23,415 bases of DNA from JANYCO01 sp031416415 (GTDB lineage Bacteria; Bacteroidota; Bacteroidia; Cytophagales; Cytophagaceae): positions 1 through 23,415 of the forward strand of contig JANOTP010000234.1 of the NCBI GenBank assembly GCA_031416415.1, in the 5' to 3' direction. The position numbers and the translations under genes were made by a program. Within the stretch, counting starts at the first letter, position 1. Each line of letters opens with the position of its first letter. Shown piece by piece: positions 5,886-13,884 of the stretch. The notes below the pieces were generated by a model. It was not told the DNA's origin. It was given only the letters and a program-made list of their open reading frames with translations, and did no database searches.

Positions 5886-6788
5886 ATGAGCTACCATGTA
5901 CCCGTAATGTTGAAAGAATGTATAGAAGGTCTGGAGATAAAGCCAGAAGGAATATACGTCGACGTTACATTTGGCGGCGGGGGGCATACAAAGGAAATCC
6001 TAAAGCATATAAAAACTGGAAAGCTATTTTCTTTCGATCAGGATAACGATGCTAAAGCAAATGCTGAATCAATTAAAGAAAATTCTTTTACATTAATAGA
6101 AGCTAATTTCCGTTACCTCAAGCGGTATTTAAAATTACACGGCATCACACAAATAGACGGTCTTCTGGCTGATCTAGGAATATCATCCCATCAAATTGAT
6201 TCTGCAGAACGTGGATTTTCTACACGTTTTGATGCAGACTTGGATATGAGGATGGACAGAAGTTTACAGAAATCCGCAAAAGATATTATTGCATCTTATT
6301 CAGAAAAAGAGCTCCACAGGATTTTTGGAATGTATGGCGAAGTAACAAATGCTCGAACCCTTGCTGCTGCTATTGTAAAGGCAAGAGCAAATAATTTAAT
6401 AAATACCGTTGAAGAATTAAAATCAGCCATCAGGCACTTGGCTCCTAGAGGAAAAGAAAATAAATATTTTGCTCAGGTATTTCAAGCACTCAGAATTGAT
6501 GTAAACGATGAATTAAAAGCATTGGAAGAAATGCTTTTGCAATCGGCAGAAGTACTCAAGCCTGGTGGGAAAATTGTTGTAATGTCTTACCATTCTCTGG
6601 AAGATAGATTAGTAAAAAATTTTATTGGTAAAGGATTGTTTCATGGAGAACCAGAAAAAGATGTTTATGGCAATTACTACAAACCTTTTGAAGCTGAAAA
6701 TAGAAAACCCATTGAAGCTAGCGAAGAAGAAATTATACTAAATAAAAGAGCAAGAAGTGCGAAGTTGAGAATTGCAGTGAAAGTGTAA
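5886..6788 (+). CDS. rsmH: 16S rRNA (cytosine(1402)-N4)-methyltransferase RsmH (MraW)
   Basis: 300 residues, the normal length. The SAM-binding motif I is DVTFGGGGHT (26-35), with DQD at 51-53; further family blocks are LLADLGISSHQID (93-105), RGFSTRFDADLDMRMD (109-124) and MSYHSLEDRLVKNF near residue 240. It methylates N4 of C1402 in the decoding centre of 16S rRNA and is a conserved second gene of dcw clusters although not itself a wall enzyme. The ATG at 5886 is directly followed by SYHVPVML, the usual RsmH start. Confidence 0.97.
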   Translation: MSYHVPVMLKECIEGLEIKPEGIYVDVTFGGGGHTKEILKHIKTGKLFSFDQDNDAKANAESIKENSFTLIEANFRYLKRYLKLHGITQIDGLLADLGISSHQIDSAERGFSTRFDADLDMRMDRSLQKSAKDIIASYSEKELHRIFGMYGEVTNARTLAAAIVKARANNLINTVEELKSAIRHLAPRGKENKYFAQVFQALRIDVNDELKALEEMLLQSAEVLKPGGKIVVMSYHSLEDRLVKNFIGKGLFHGEPEKDVYGNYYKPFEAENRKPIEASEEEIILNKRARSAKLRIAVKV

Positions 6789-6804
6789 CTATAAGTGTAG
6801 AAAG

Positions 6805-7200
6805 ATGGCTGAAAATACGTACAGAAAAAAAGAAGAAAATAAAATTAAAGAGAAGGGAACTACTGTGCCTACACGTACCGTATTTCAAATGTTAGAAACA
6901 TCTCTTAAATTAAATAATGTTCTGAGCGAAGGATTACCAATGAAGCAAATGCCCAGAATACTTTTTATTATGGGGTTGCTAATTTTCTATATCGCTAATA
7001 CCCACTATGCAGATAAAATTGTTCGTAATACAGCAAAAACAAAAGCTGAAGTGCAAGACCTTAGAGCAGATTATACTACTTTGAAAGCAGACCTCATGTT
7101 TAAAAGCAAACAATCAGAAGTAGCAAAACGAGTGGCAGTATTAGGATTGGAAGAAAGTTTAGCTCCTCCCTATAAACTAGAAATAAAAAAAGAAGACTAA
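6805..7200 (+). CDS. ftsL: FtsL-like cell division protein (Bacteroidota type)
   Basis: 131 residues: a basic, Lys/Glu-rich cytoplasmic tail (1-48), one membrane segment (about 50-68, PRILFIMGLLIFYIANTHYA) and a periplasmic helical part (about 70-115) with coiled-coil character. The C-terminus LGLEESLAPPYKLEI is typical of the FtsL-like family of Bacteroidota. Position between rsmH and ftsI is that of ftsL in other phyla. It would form the FtsQ-FtsL-(DivIC/FtsB) bridge that activates FtsW-FtsI. The TAA stop lies inside the first unit of the following heptamer array. Confidence 0.88.
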   Translation: MAENTYRKKEENKIKEKGTTVPTRTVFQMLETSLKLNNVLSEGLPMKQMPRILFIMGLLIFYIANTHYADKIVRNTAKTKAEVQDLRADYTTLKADLMFKSKQSEVAKRVAVLGLEESLAPPYKLEIKKED

Positions 7201-7238
7201 TAACTAATAACTAATAACTAATAACTAATAACTAATAA
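7197..7238 (+). repeat. Six perfect CTAATAA heptamers between ftsL and ftsI
   Basis: Six exact tandem copies of CTAATAA, followed by CT. The first copy contains the ftsL stop codon; the TTG start of ftsI begins two bases after the last copy. Because the unit contains TAATAA and 7 is not a multiple of 3, the array carries stop codons in all three frames of the plus strand. Confidence 0.95.
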
Positions 7239-7239
7239 C

Positions 7240-9342
7240 TTGAATATTAAAAGAGACATAGTACTACGTTCACGCATAGCTTTTGTGGCGATACTGATAT
7301 TCTCTGTCGCCATCGTTTATAAAATTGCAAAAATTCAAATTATAGACAGCAAGAAATGGAAAACATTGGCTGATCAAAAAATATTTGAATACAAAGTTGT
7401 AAAAGCTACACGTGGTAATATTTATTCAGATAATGGTAGTCTGTTAGCAACCTCATTGCCTTTTTATCGTTTGGTAATGGACCCATCAGCTGCTGACGAT
7501 ACACTTTTTCGTGGCCATATAGATTCTTTGGCTTATTTATTATCTGCACATTTTAAAGATAAATCAGCGAGAGAATATTATAGAAAAATTAACGATGCTC
7601 GTCGAGACGACCGAGGCTATATTGTTTTGAACTTTACCATGGTTAATTTTCAGACAAAAAAAATGATGTCACAATGGCCTATCATAAGAGATGGTAAGTA
7701 TAAAGGTGGTGTAATGTTTGAAAAAATTGAACGCCGTTTCAAGCCATTTTCTTTCCTAGCCATGCGTACAATTGGTTTTGTAAACGATAATAAATCTGGT
7801 GCTGGTTTAGAATATAGTTACGATAAATATTTAGGTGGCGAAGATGGAGAAGCCCTTTTTCAGAAAATGGCGGGTGGCAACTGGAAACCTATTCATAATA
7901 AAAATGAAAAAATTCCTGAACAAGGTTTAGATATACAAACCACAATTGATATAAATATTCAAGATGTTGCAGAAGCCTCTTTATTTAAACACCTAAACAT
8001 GCACAATGCAGAATACGGTTGTGTAGTGTTAATGGAAGTTGCTACAGGCGAAATAAAAGCTATAGCTAATCTAGGAAAAATAAGAGACGGCGAGTATGCT
8101 GAAAATTATAACTATGCCATTGCATCACAAGGACTGACAGATCCAGGTTCTACATTTAAGCTGGCTTCCATGGTGGCAATGTTCGAAGATAATCCAAAAA
8201 TAAAACTTTCGGATACGATCGATTGTGGAAATGGACGATATACTTTTTTTGATAGAACAATGACTGATTCAAAAGAATCAGGATACGGCAGATTGTCTGT
8301 TCAACAAGTTTTTGAAAAATCGTCAAACATTGGAGTTTCAAAAATGGTTTACAAACAGTTTGGAACCAATCCTCAGCGTTACGTCGATTATATTAGAGGC
8401 ATGGGATTGTCTGATCCTCTAGGGCTTCAAGTAGTAGGAGAAGCAAAGCCATATATTAAAAGTCCTTCGTCAAAAAGTTGGAGTGGTGTTACACTCCCTT
8501 GGATGTCGATTGGTTATGAATTAAAACTTTCACCCATTCATACCCTTGCTTTTTATAACGCTATTGCAAATAATGGTAAAATGGTAAAACCAATTATTGT
8601 AAAAGAAATAAAAGTAGCCGATAGAGTAATTGAAAAATACGCTACGAATGTTATAAAAGAAAGAGTTTGTTCTGATGAAACATTGGATAAAGTTAGAGCC
8701 ATGTTGGAGGGAGTGGTAGAGCATGGTACTGCAAAATGTATTAAAAATGATATTTATAAAATAGCAGGTAAAACAGGTACCGCTCAAAAAATAAAGGACG
8801 GTGCATATATTAAAAAATATTATACATCCTTTGTGGGGTATTTTCCAGCAGACAAACCTAAATATAGTTGTATCGTAATTATTGACAGTCCAAATGGATT
8901 TCAACAATATGGAGCAGATGTAGCAGCGCCAGTATTTAAAGAAGTAGCAGATAAATTATATGCTGTTGATCTAGAATTGCACGAAGCAACAGAACCTAAG
9001 ATAGCAAGTGAAGTTACGTTTCCTGTTATAAAATCTGGATACTTTCACGATTTAAATTATTTGTGTAATGAACTAGGCATTTCCAATCATACTCAATCGG
9101 GTGCTGATGAGGAATGGGTTTTTGCTACAACAAGCAATAACGCTGTAATGTGGAACAACCGTAAAATTAAAGAAGATCTTGTTCCCAATGTTACAGGGAT
9201 GACCTTAAAAGATGCTTTATTTCTTTTAGAAAATAGTGGACTCAAAGTTAGAATACAAGGCCGTGGACGTGTACAAGGGCAATCACAAATTCCAGGGGCT
9301 AGAGCTGTAAAAGGTAGCGTTATAAATATTTCGTTAGAATGA
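7240..9342 (+). CDS. ftsI: Septal peptidoglycan transpeptidase FtsI (PBP3), with C-terminal PASTA domain
   Basis: 700 residues. There is an N-terminal membrane anchor (about 12-32), a PBP dimer domain (about 50-210, with KATRGNIYSDNG at 55-66) and a transpeptidase domain with the three penicillin-binding motifs: STFK with catalytic S304, SSN (361-363) and KTG (511-513). A single PASTA domain follows at about 646-700 (VPNVTGMTLKDAL...). The protein crosslinks septal peptidoglycan and partners FtsW. The start is TTG at 7240: no in-frame ATG exists before residue 80 and the next GTG lies inside the anchor, so TTG is the only canonical start that keeps the anchor. Its last four bases overlap the murE start (ATGA), indicating translational coupling. 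Confidence 0.95.
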   Translation: MNIKRDIVLRSRIAFVAILIFSVAIVYKIAKIQIIDSKKWKTLADQKIFEYKVVKATRGNIYSDNGSLLATSLPFYRLVMDPSAADDTLFRGHIDSLAYLLSAHFKDKSAREYYRKINDARRDDRGYIVLNFTMVNFQTKKMMSQWPIIRDGKYKGGVMFEKIERRFKPFSFLAMRTIGFVNDNKSGAGLEYSYDKYLGGEDGEALFQKMAGGNWKPIHNKNEKIPEQGLDIQTTIDINIQDVAEASLFKHLNMHNAEYGCVVLMEVATGEIKAIANLGKIRDGEYAENYNYAIASQGLTDPGSTFKLASMVAMFEDNPKIKLSDTIDCGNGRYTFFDRTMTDSKESGYGRLSVQQVFEKSSNIGVSKMVYKQFGTNPQRYVDYIRGMGLSDPLGLQVVGEAKPYIKSPSSKSWSGVTLPWMSIGYELKLSPIHTLAFYNAIANNGKMVKPIIVKEIKVADRVIEKYATNVIKERVCSDETLDKVRAMLEGVVEHGTAKCIKNDIYKIAGKTGTAQKIKDGAYIKKYYTSFVGYFPADKPKYSCIVIIDSPNGFQQYGADVAAPVFKEVADKLYAVDLELHEATEPKIASEVTFPVIKSGYFHDLNYLCNELGISNHTQSGADEEWVFATTSNNAVMWNNRKIKEDLVPNVTGMTLKDALFLLENSGLKVRIQGRGRVQGQSQIPGARAVKGSVINISLE

Positions 9343-10805
9343 TTCGTGTACTAAAAGATATCTTATATAAAGTTTCCCTGAACTCAGTTTCAGGAAATAC
9401 CGATGTGGAAATTAACGGTATTTTCTTTGACTCAAGATTGGTAGGAGAAGGTAGTTTATTTGTTGCTACTCTTGGAGTGCAATCTGATGGCCATCAATTT
9501 ATAGATAAAGCAATCGATAAGGGTGCTGTGGCGATTGTTTGCCAAGTTATGCCTACTGAATTAAAAGCAGGTATTACTTACATTCAGGTCTTAGATAGTT
9601 GTATAGGCTTGGGCATATTGGCTGCTAATTATTACGGTAATCCTTCTTCTAAACTAAAACTAATAGGAGTAACAGGTACAAATGGTAAAACTACTACTGT
9701 TACGCTTCTTCATAAATTGTTTATTAAGTTAGGGTATCATACTGGAATGCTTTCTACTGTTGAAAATAAAATCAACGAAGAAATAATACCTTCTACACAT
9801 ACTACTCCAGATGCTGTTTCATTAAATCATTTTCTTAGTAAAATGGTTGAGTCAGGCTGTACACATTGTTTCATGGAAGTGAGCTCCCATGCTATCGTTC
9901 AACATAGAATTGCAGGATTGAATTTTAAAGGAGCAGTTTTTACAAATATCAGTCACGATCACCTTGATTATCATAAAACCTTTGATGAATATATTAAAGC
10001 AAAAAAAGGTTTTTTTGATATGTTAAGTTCAGAAGCATTTGCACTCGTTAATTCCGATGATAAACGCGGAATGGTAATGATGCAAAATACAAAAGCAAAG
10101 AGAAATACTTTTGCTTTGAAAACAATGGCTGATTTTAAAGCAAAAATAATTTCAGATTCTTTCAGCGGTCTTGAAATGGATGTTGAAGGACTTCAAGTAT
10201 GGTTTAAATTAGTTGGTAGTTTTAATGCTTATAATCTTATGGGCGTATACGCAACTGCTTTATTACTTGGAGAAGATAAAGATGAAGTACTGACACAACT
10301 TTCAAGTTTAGATTCCGCAAGAGGTCGATTTGAAAGGATTGTTTCTAAAACTGGAATAATTGCTATCATAGATTATGCGCATACTCCCGATGCAGTGGAC
10401 AATGTTTTACAGACAATTAACGATTCGAAACAAGGGAAAGAACAAGTTATAACAGTAATAGGATGTGGTGGAAATCGTGATGTTACAAAACGTCCTTTGA
10501 TGGCTGAAATCGCTACAAGGTTAAGCGACCGTGTGATTCTTACTTCTGATAATCCAAGAGATGAAGAACCTCAATCTATTTTAGAACAAATGGAAAAAGG
10601 CGTTTCAATAACAAATAAGAAAAAAACATTGGCGATAGTTGATCGTAAAGAAGCAATTAAAACCGCTTGTATGTTGGCTAACCAAGGTGATATAATTTTA
10701 ATTGCAGGGAAAGGCCATGAAGATTATCAGGAAATTAAAGGTGTGAAACATCACTTTGATGATAAAGAAATAGTAAGAGAGTTGTTCGAAGTATTAGGGA
10801 AGTAA
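9339..10805 (+). CDS. murE: UDP-MurNAc-L-Ala-D-Glu:meso-diaminopimelate ligase
   Basis: 488 residues. ATP-binding GTNGKTTT is at 113-120; the probable carbamylated lysine is K222 in YIKAK. The amino-acid-selecting motif is DNPR (404-407), the version associated with meso-diaminopimelate rather than lysine, so the wall is predicted to be of the mDAP type. The enzyme adds the third amino acid to the cytoplasmic precursor. murF, which often follows murE in other phyla, is absent here; a four-helix-bundle gene comes next after 21 bases. Confidence 0.97.
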   Translation: MIRVLKDILYKVSLNSVSGNTDVEINGIFFDSRLVGEGSLFVATLGVQSDGHQFIDKAIDKGAVAIVCQVMPTELKAGITYIQVLDSCIGLGILAANYYGNPSSKLKLIGVTGTNGKTTTVTLLHKLFIKLGYHTGMLSTVENKINEEIIPSTHTTPDAVSLNHFLSKMVESGCTHCFMEVSSHAIVQHRIAGLNFKGAVFTNISHDHLDYHKTFDEYIKAKKGFFDMLSSEAFALVNSDDKRGMVMMQNTKAKRNTFALKTMADFKAKIISDSFSGLEMDVEGLQVWFKLVGSFNAYNLMGVYATALLLGEDKDEVLTQLSSLDSARGRFERIVSKTGIIAIIDYAHTPDAVDNVLQTINDSKQGKEQVITVIGCGGNRDVTKRPLMAEIATRLSDRVILTSDNPRDEEPQSILEQMEKGVSITNKKKTLAIVDRKEAIKTACMLANQGDIILIAGKGHEDYQEIKGVKHHFDDKEIVRELFEVLGK

Positions 10806-10826
10806 TTTTTTTTAAACAAAAGGAAA

Positions 10827-11198
10827 ATGAATAATTACAAAATTGTAGACAAAACATTCCGATTTTCACTTAAGGTAATGGAACTGTATGTTTTGTTGCT
10901 AAAAAATGGAGAATTCGAACTGGCTGAAAAAATATTAAAAAACAGCCTAGTGATTCGTGAAAATGTTGAAGAATCTTTTGCCGCAATTACGATGCAGGAT
11001 AATGTAATTAAAATTTCCGAAGCATTGCACAATGCAACACAAGTGAGATTTTGGTTGAAACTTATTCAAATGAAAAATTTGGTACATACTTGTTGCGAAG
11101 AAACCGTTGAGGGTATTAATGAAATTATTAATATTCTAAATTACCTAAGCTTAGAGAATAATGAATATAAAATTAAACTACAATTTCAGTTGAACTAA
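10827..11198 (+). CDS. Four-helix-bundle protein of the S23/IVP type, inside the dcw operon
   Basis: 123 residues, within the usual range for the four-helix-bundle family first met as proteins encoded in 23S rRNA intervening sequences. Predicted almost fully helical. The family core is recognisable at about 30-80: SLVIRENVEESFAAITMQDNV aligns with the SIGANVEEA...KKDF block, and ISEALHNATQVRFWLKL with the ALKEARETEYWL block (the usual Glu of the latter is Gln here). Members form pentameric bundles; their cellular role is unknown. The start ATG has a purine-rich leader (aaaaggaaa). The stop TAA shares its last base with the mraY ATG (TAATG), so translation is probably coupled to mraY. No inverted repeats or insertion-sequence remains flank it and base composition looks like its neighbours. 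Confidence 0.8.
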   Translation: MNNYKIVDKTFRFSLKVMELYVLLLKNGEFELAEKILKNSLVIRENVEESFAAITMQDNVIKISEALHNATQVRFWLKLIQMKNLVHTCCEETVEGINEIINILNYLSLENNEYKIKLQFQLN

Positions 11199-12421
11199 TG
11201 TTATATCATCTATTCAAATATCTGAAAGAACATTTTCACCTATTTGGTGCAGGATTGTTCCAATATATTTCCTTTCGAGCAGTATTAGCTGCCTTGCTTT
11301 CACTTACCATTTCTATGGTTTTCGGTAATCGACTTATTAATATGCTTAGAAGATTACAGATTGGCGAAAGTATCCGCGATCTTGGACTCGAGGGACAAAT
11401 GCAAAAAAAAGGAACTCCTACTATGGGAGGGCTAATTATTATTGGTGCTATTTTGATTCCGACTTTATTATTTGCGGAACTAAATAATATTTATATAATT
11501 CTACTTTTGATTACCACAGCTTGGATGGGAATTGTTGGGTTTTCGGATGACTATATTAAAGTTTTTAAAAAAAACAAGGCAGGATTACAAGGGACAGCTA
11601 AAATTGTAGGCCAAGTAGGGCTGGGCTTAATTGTAGGACTTACACTTTTTTATCACGATGATGTTGTAGTAAGAAATTATCTTGTCGATCCTTCCTATTG
11701 CGATAGTTTATCTGGTGTAGCATGTTTTCAAGATTCAAGATCGCTTACTACTACCATACCATTTATGAAAAATAATGAACTTGATTACGCTTCGTTCTTT
11801 TCATTCTTAGGAGAAAAAGGATATGTAATTGGGTATACGCTTGTAGTTATATTTATTATTACTGCCGTTTCTAATGGAGCAAATATAACAGATGGTATCG
11901 ATGGTTTAGCTGCTGGAACATCTGCTATCATTGGTATTACACTCGCTGTATTAGCTTATGTATCAGGAAATAAAATTTTCGCAGATTATTTGAATATAAT
12001 GTATATCCCCCATACTGGCGAACTAGTAATATTTTGTGCCGCTTTCTTTGGAGCTTGTATTGGATTTCTTTGGTACAATTCTTTTCCTGCACAGGTGTTT
12101 ATGGGAGATACAGGTAGTCTGACATTAGGTGGTATTATTGCAGTGCTTGCACTAATTATCAGAAAAGAGTTACTAATTCCAGTATTGTGTGGTGTGTTTC
12201 TAATTGAGAATTTATCTGTGATGTTACAGGTAGCTTATTTTAAATATCAGAAAAAAAGACGAGGCATTGAATATGCCCGTGAACATAGGCTTTTCAAAAT
12301 GTCGCCACTTCACCATCATTATCAAAAAAGTGGTTTTCACGAAGCAAAAATAGTTTCGCGTTTCTGGATCGTTGGAATAATGTTGGCAATATTAACATTG
12401 GCTACATTGAAAATTAGATAA
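11198..12421 (+). CDS. mraY: Phospho-MurNAc-pentapeptide transferase MraY
   Basis: 407 residues, longer than the 320-360 of many bacteria because of an insert at about 153-205 that is common in Bacteroidota. Catalytic and Mg-binding motifs: GTPTMGGL (72-79), the Asp pair D117-D118 in FSDDYIKV, NGANITDGIDGLAAG (226-240), FMGDTGSL near residue 305 and the cytoplasmic HHHYQKSGFHE loop near 370. About ten membrane segments are expected. It transfers phospho-MurNAc-pentapeptide to undecaprenyl phosphate, making lipid I, the first membrane step of peptidoglycan synthesis. The start codon overlaps the stop of the four-helix-bundle gene. Confidence 0.97.
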   Translation: MLYHLFKYLKEHFHLFGAGLFQYISFRAVLAALLSLTISMVFGNRLINMLRRLQIGESIRDLGLEGQMQKKGTPTMGGLIIIGAILIPTLLFAELNNIYIILLLITTAWMGIVGFSDDYIKVFKKNKAGLQGTAKIVGQVGLGLIVGLTLFYHDDVVVRNYLVDPSYCDSLSGVACFQDSRSLTTTIPFMKNNELDYASFFSFLGEKGYVIGYTLVVIFIITAVSNGANITDGIDGLAAGTSAIIGITLAVLAYVSGNKIFADYLNIMYIPHTGELVIFCAAFFGACIGFLWYNSFPAQVFMGDTGSLTLGGIIAVLALIIRKELLIPVLCGVFLIENLSVMLQVAYFKYQKKRRGIEYAREHRLFKMSPLHHHYQKSGFHEAKIVSRFWIVGIMLAILTLATLKIR

Positions 12422-12449
12422 TTTGTTCTGATAAAGTTAAAAATATAAG

Positions 12450-13841
12450 ATGTCCGATAAAGTTAAAATAGTCGTATTGGGAGCTGCCGAAAGTGGGGTA
12501 GGGGCAGCGCTATTGGCAAAAGCAAAAGGATTCGACGTTTTTGTTTCTGATGCTGGAAAAATTACTGATACGTTTAAGAAAAAACTTGAAGATAATAATA
12601 TTTCATACGAGGAAGGGCAACATACAGAAGTAAAAATATTTAGTGCTAAAGAAATCATAAAAAGTCCAGGCATACCCGATAAGTCTGAATTGATTAAAAA
12701 TGCTAAAAAAAATAAGATAAAAATAATTTCCGAAATTGAATTTGCGGGAAGGTATACAAAAGGGAAGAAGATTTGTATTACAGGGACTAACGGAAAAACA
12801 ACAACTACATTATTAATTTATCACCTCTTAAAAAAAGGAGGATTAAATGTTGGACTAGCAGGAAATATAGGAAACTCGTTTGCCGAACTAGTAATAGAAG
12901 ATAAGTATGATGTATATGTATTAGAGTTGAGCAGTTTTCAGTTAGATGGAATGTCGCAGTTTAAGGCCGATGTTGCAGTATTAACTAATATTACCCCCGA
13001 TCATTTGGATCGGTATGACTACAAAGTTGAAAATTATGTAAACTCTAAATTTCGCATCATTCAAAATATGGATTCCGATGGAGCCTTTATATATGGAGAA
13101 GATAGCGAATTGCTTTTTGATAAATTGTTTGATTTCGAAATTGATGCTCAGGAGTTACCTTTTTCATTAGAAGAAGAGGAAGGCGTAGCTGCTTGGGGTA
13201 ATGAAAATAAATTCTTTATAGATGCAAAATATGATATTTCTAAAGAAGAACATGAGGCTACTGATATAATAGAAATAGACAATACAAAATCAGTATTAAG
13301 TGGTAAGCATAATCTCTATAACTCTATGGCAGCATCTTTAGTAGCAGCAAAGATGGGTGTAACTAAAGAAAAAATACAAGAAGGATTAGGTGATTTTGTA
13401 AATGCCGCACACCGAATGGAATTTGTAGCTGAAATTAACGGTGTAAAATTTATCAACGATAGTAAAGCTACCAATGTAGATTCTGCTTTTTATGCCTTGG
13501 ATGCTGTGAAGGAGCCAATCGTTTGGATTGCAGGTGGTGTTGACAAAGGAAACGATTACAGTGCATTGAATGATGTAGTAAAAGGCAAAGTAAAAACATT
13601 GATCTGTTTAGGAAAAGAAAACGAAAAATTATTCAAAGCATTTAAAAATATAATACCCGAAATCATAGAAACAGAAGATGTGGAAGCATGCGCTAAGCTA
13701 TGTCTAGAAAGAGCAACAAAGGGAGATGTGGTATTACTTTCTCCCTGCTGCGCAAGTTTTGATTTGTTCAAAAACTACGAAGACAGAGGCGATAAATTTA
13801 AAGAAGCTGTTATAAGTTTAAAGTTTAAAGTTCAAGGTTGA
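12450..13841 (+). CDS. murD: UDP-MurNAc-L-alanine:D-glutamate ligase
   Basis: 463 residues: an N-terminal Rossmann-like UDP-binding domain (KIVVLGAAESGVGAALLA, 6-23), a central ATPase domain with TGTNGKTTTT (111-120) and a C-terminal ligase domain. It adds D-Glu to UDP-MurNAc-L-Ala in the cytoplasm. 28 bases separate it from mraY. The last codons (about SLKFKVQG) and the TGA stop are encoded by a heptamer array (GTTTAAA units), so the C-terminal tip appears to have been formed by repeat sequence. A 13-base direct repeat, GATAAAGTTAAAA, occurs at 12430-12442 in the leader and again at 12456-12468 within codons 3-7. Confidence 0.97.
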   Translation: MSDKVKIVVLGAAESGVGAALLAKAKGFDVFVSDAGKITDTFKKKLEDNNISYEEGQHTEVKIFSAKEIIKSPGIPDKSELIKNAKKNKIKIISEIEFAGRYTKGKKICITGTNGKTTTTLLIYHLLKKGGLNVGLAGNIGNSFAELVIEDKYDVYVLELSSFQLDGMSQFKADVAVLTNITPDHLDRYDYKVENYVNSKFRIIQNMDSDGAFIYGEDSELLFDKLFDFEIDAQELPFSLEEEEGVAAWGNENKFFIDAKYDISKEEHEATDIIEIDNTKSVLSGKHNLYNSMAASLVAAKMGVTKEKIQEGLGDFVNAAHRMEFVAEINGVKFINDSKATNVDSAFYALDAVKEPIVWIAGGVDKGNDYSALNDVVKGKVKTLICLGKENEKLFKAFKNIIPEIIETEDVEACAKLCLERATKGDVVLLSPCCASFDLFKNYEDRGDKFKEAVISLKFKVQG

Positions 13842-13879
13842 AAAAACTTTAAACTTTAAACGTTGAACTCTAAACTTGA
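13816..13879 (+). repeat. Converging heptamer arrays forming a 17-bp hairpin at the murD-ftsW junction
   Basis: Four units GTTTAAA, GTTTAAA, GTTCAAG, GTTGAAA (13816-13843) are followed by five units AACTTTA, AACTTTA, AACGTTG, AACTCTA, AACTTGA (13845-13879). GTTTAAAGTTTAAAGTT (13816-13832) and AACTTTAAACTTTAAAC (13845-13861) are perfect inverse complements with a 12-base loop. The murD stop codon (13839-13841) sits in the loop. Confidence 0.92.
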
Positions 13880-13884
13880 AAGAA

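Noticed and set aside
7197..7238. CRISPR-like array
   Set aside because: Units are 7 bases with no spacers; this is a simple tandem repeat, and no cas gene is present.
10827..11198. Recent mobile insertion carrying the four-helix-bundle gene, or a 23S rRNA intervening sequence
   Set aside because: No inverted or target repeats, no rRNA sequence around it, and seamless overlap with mraY.
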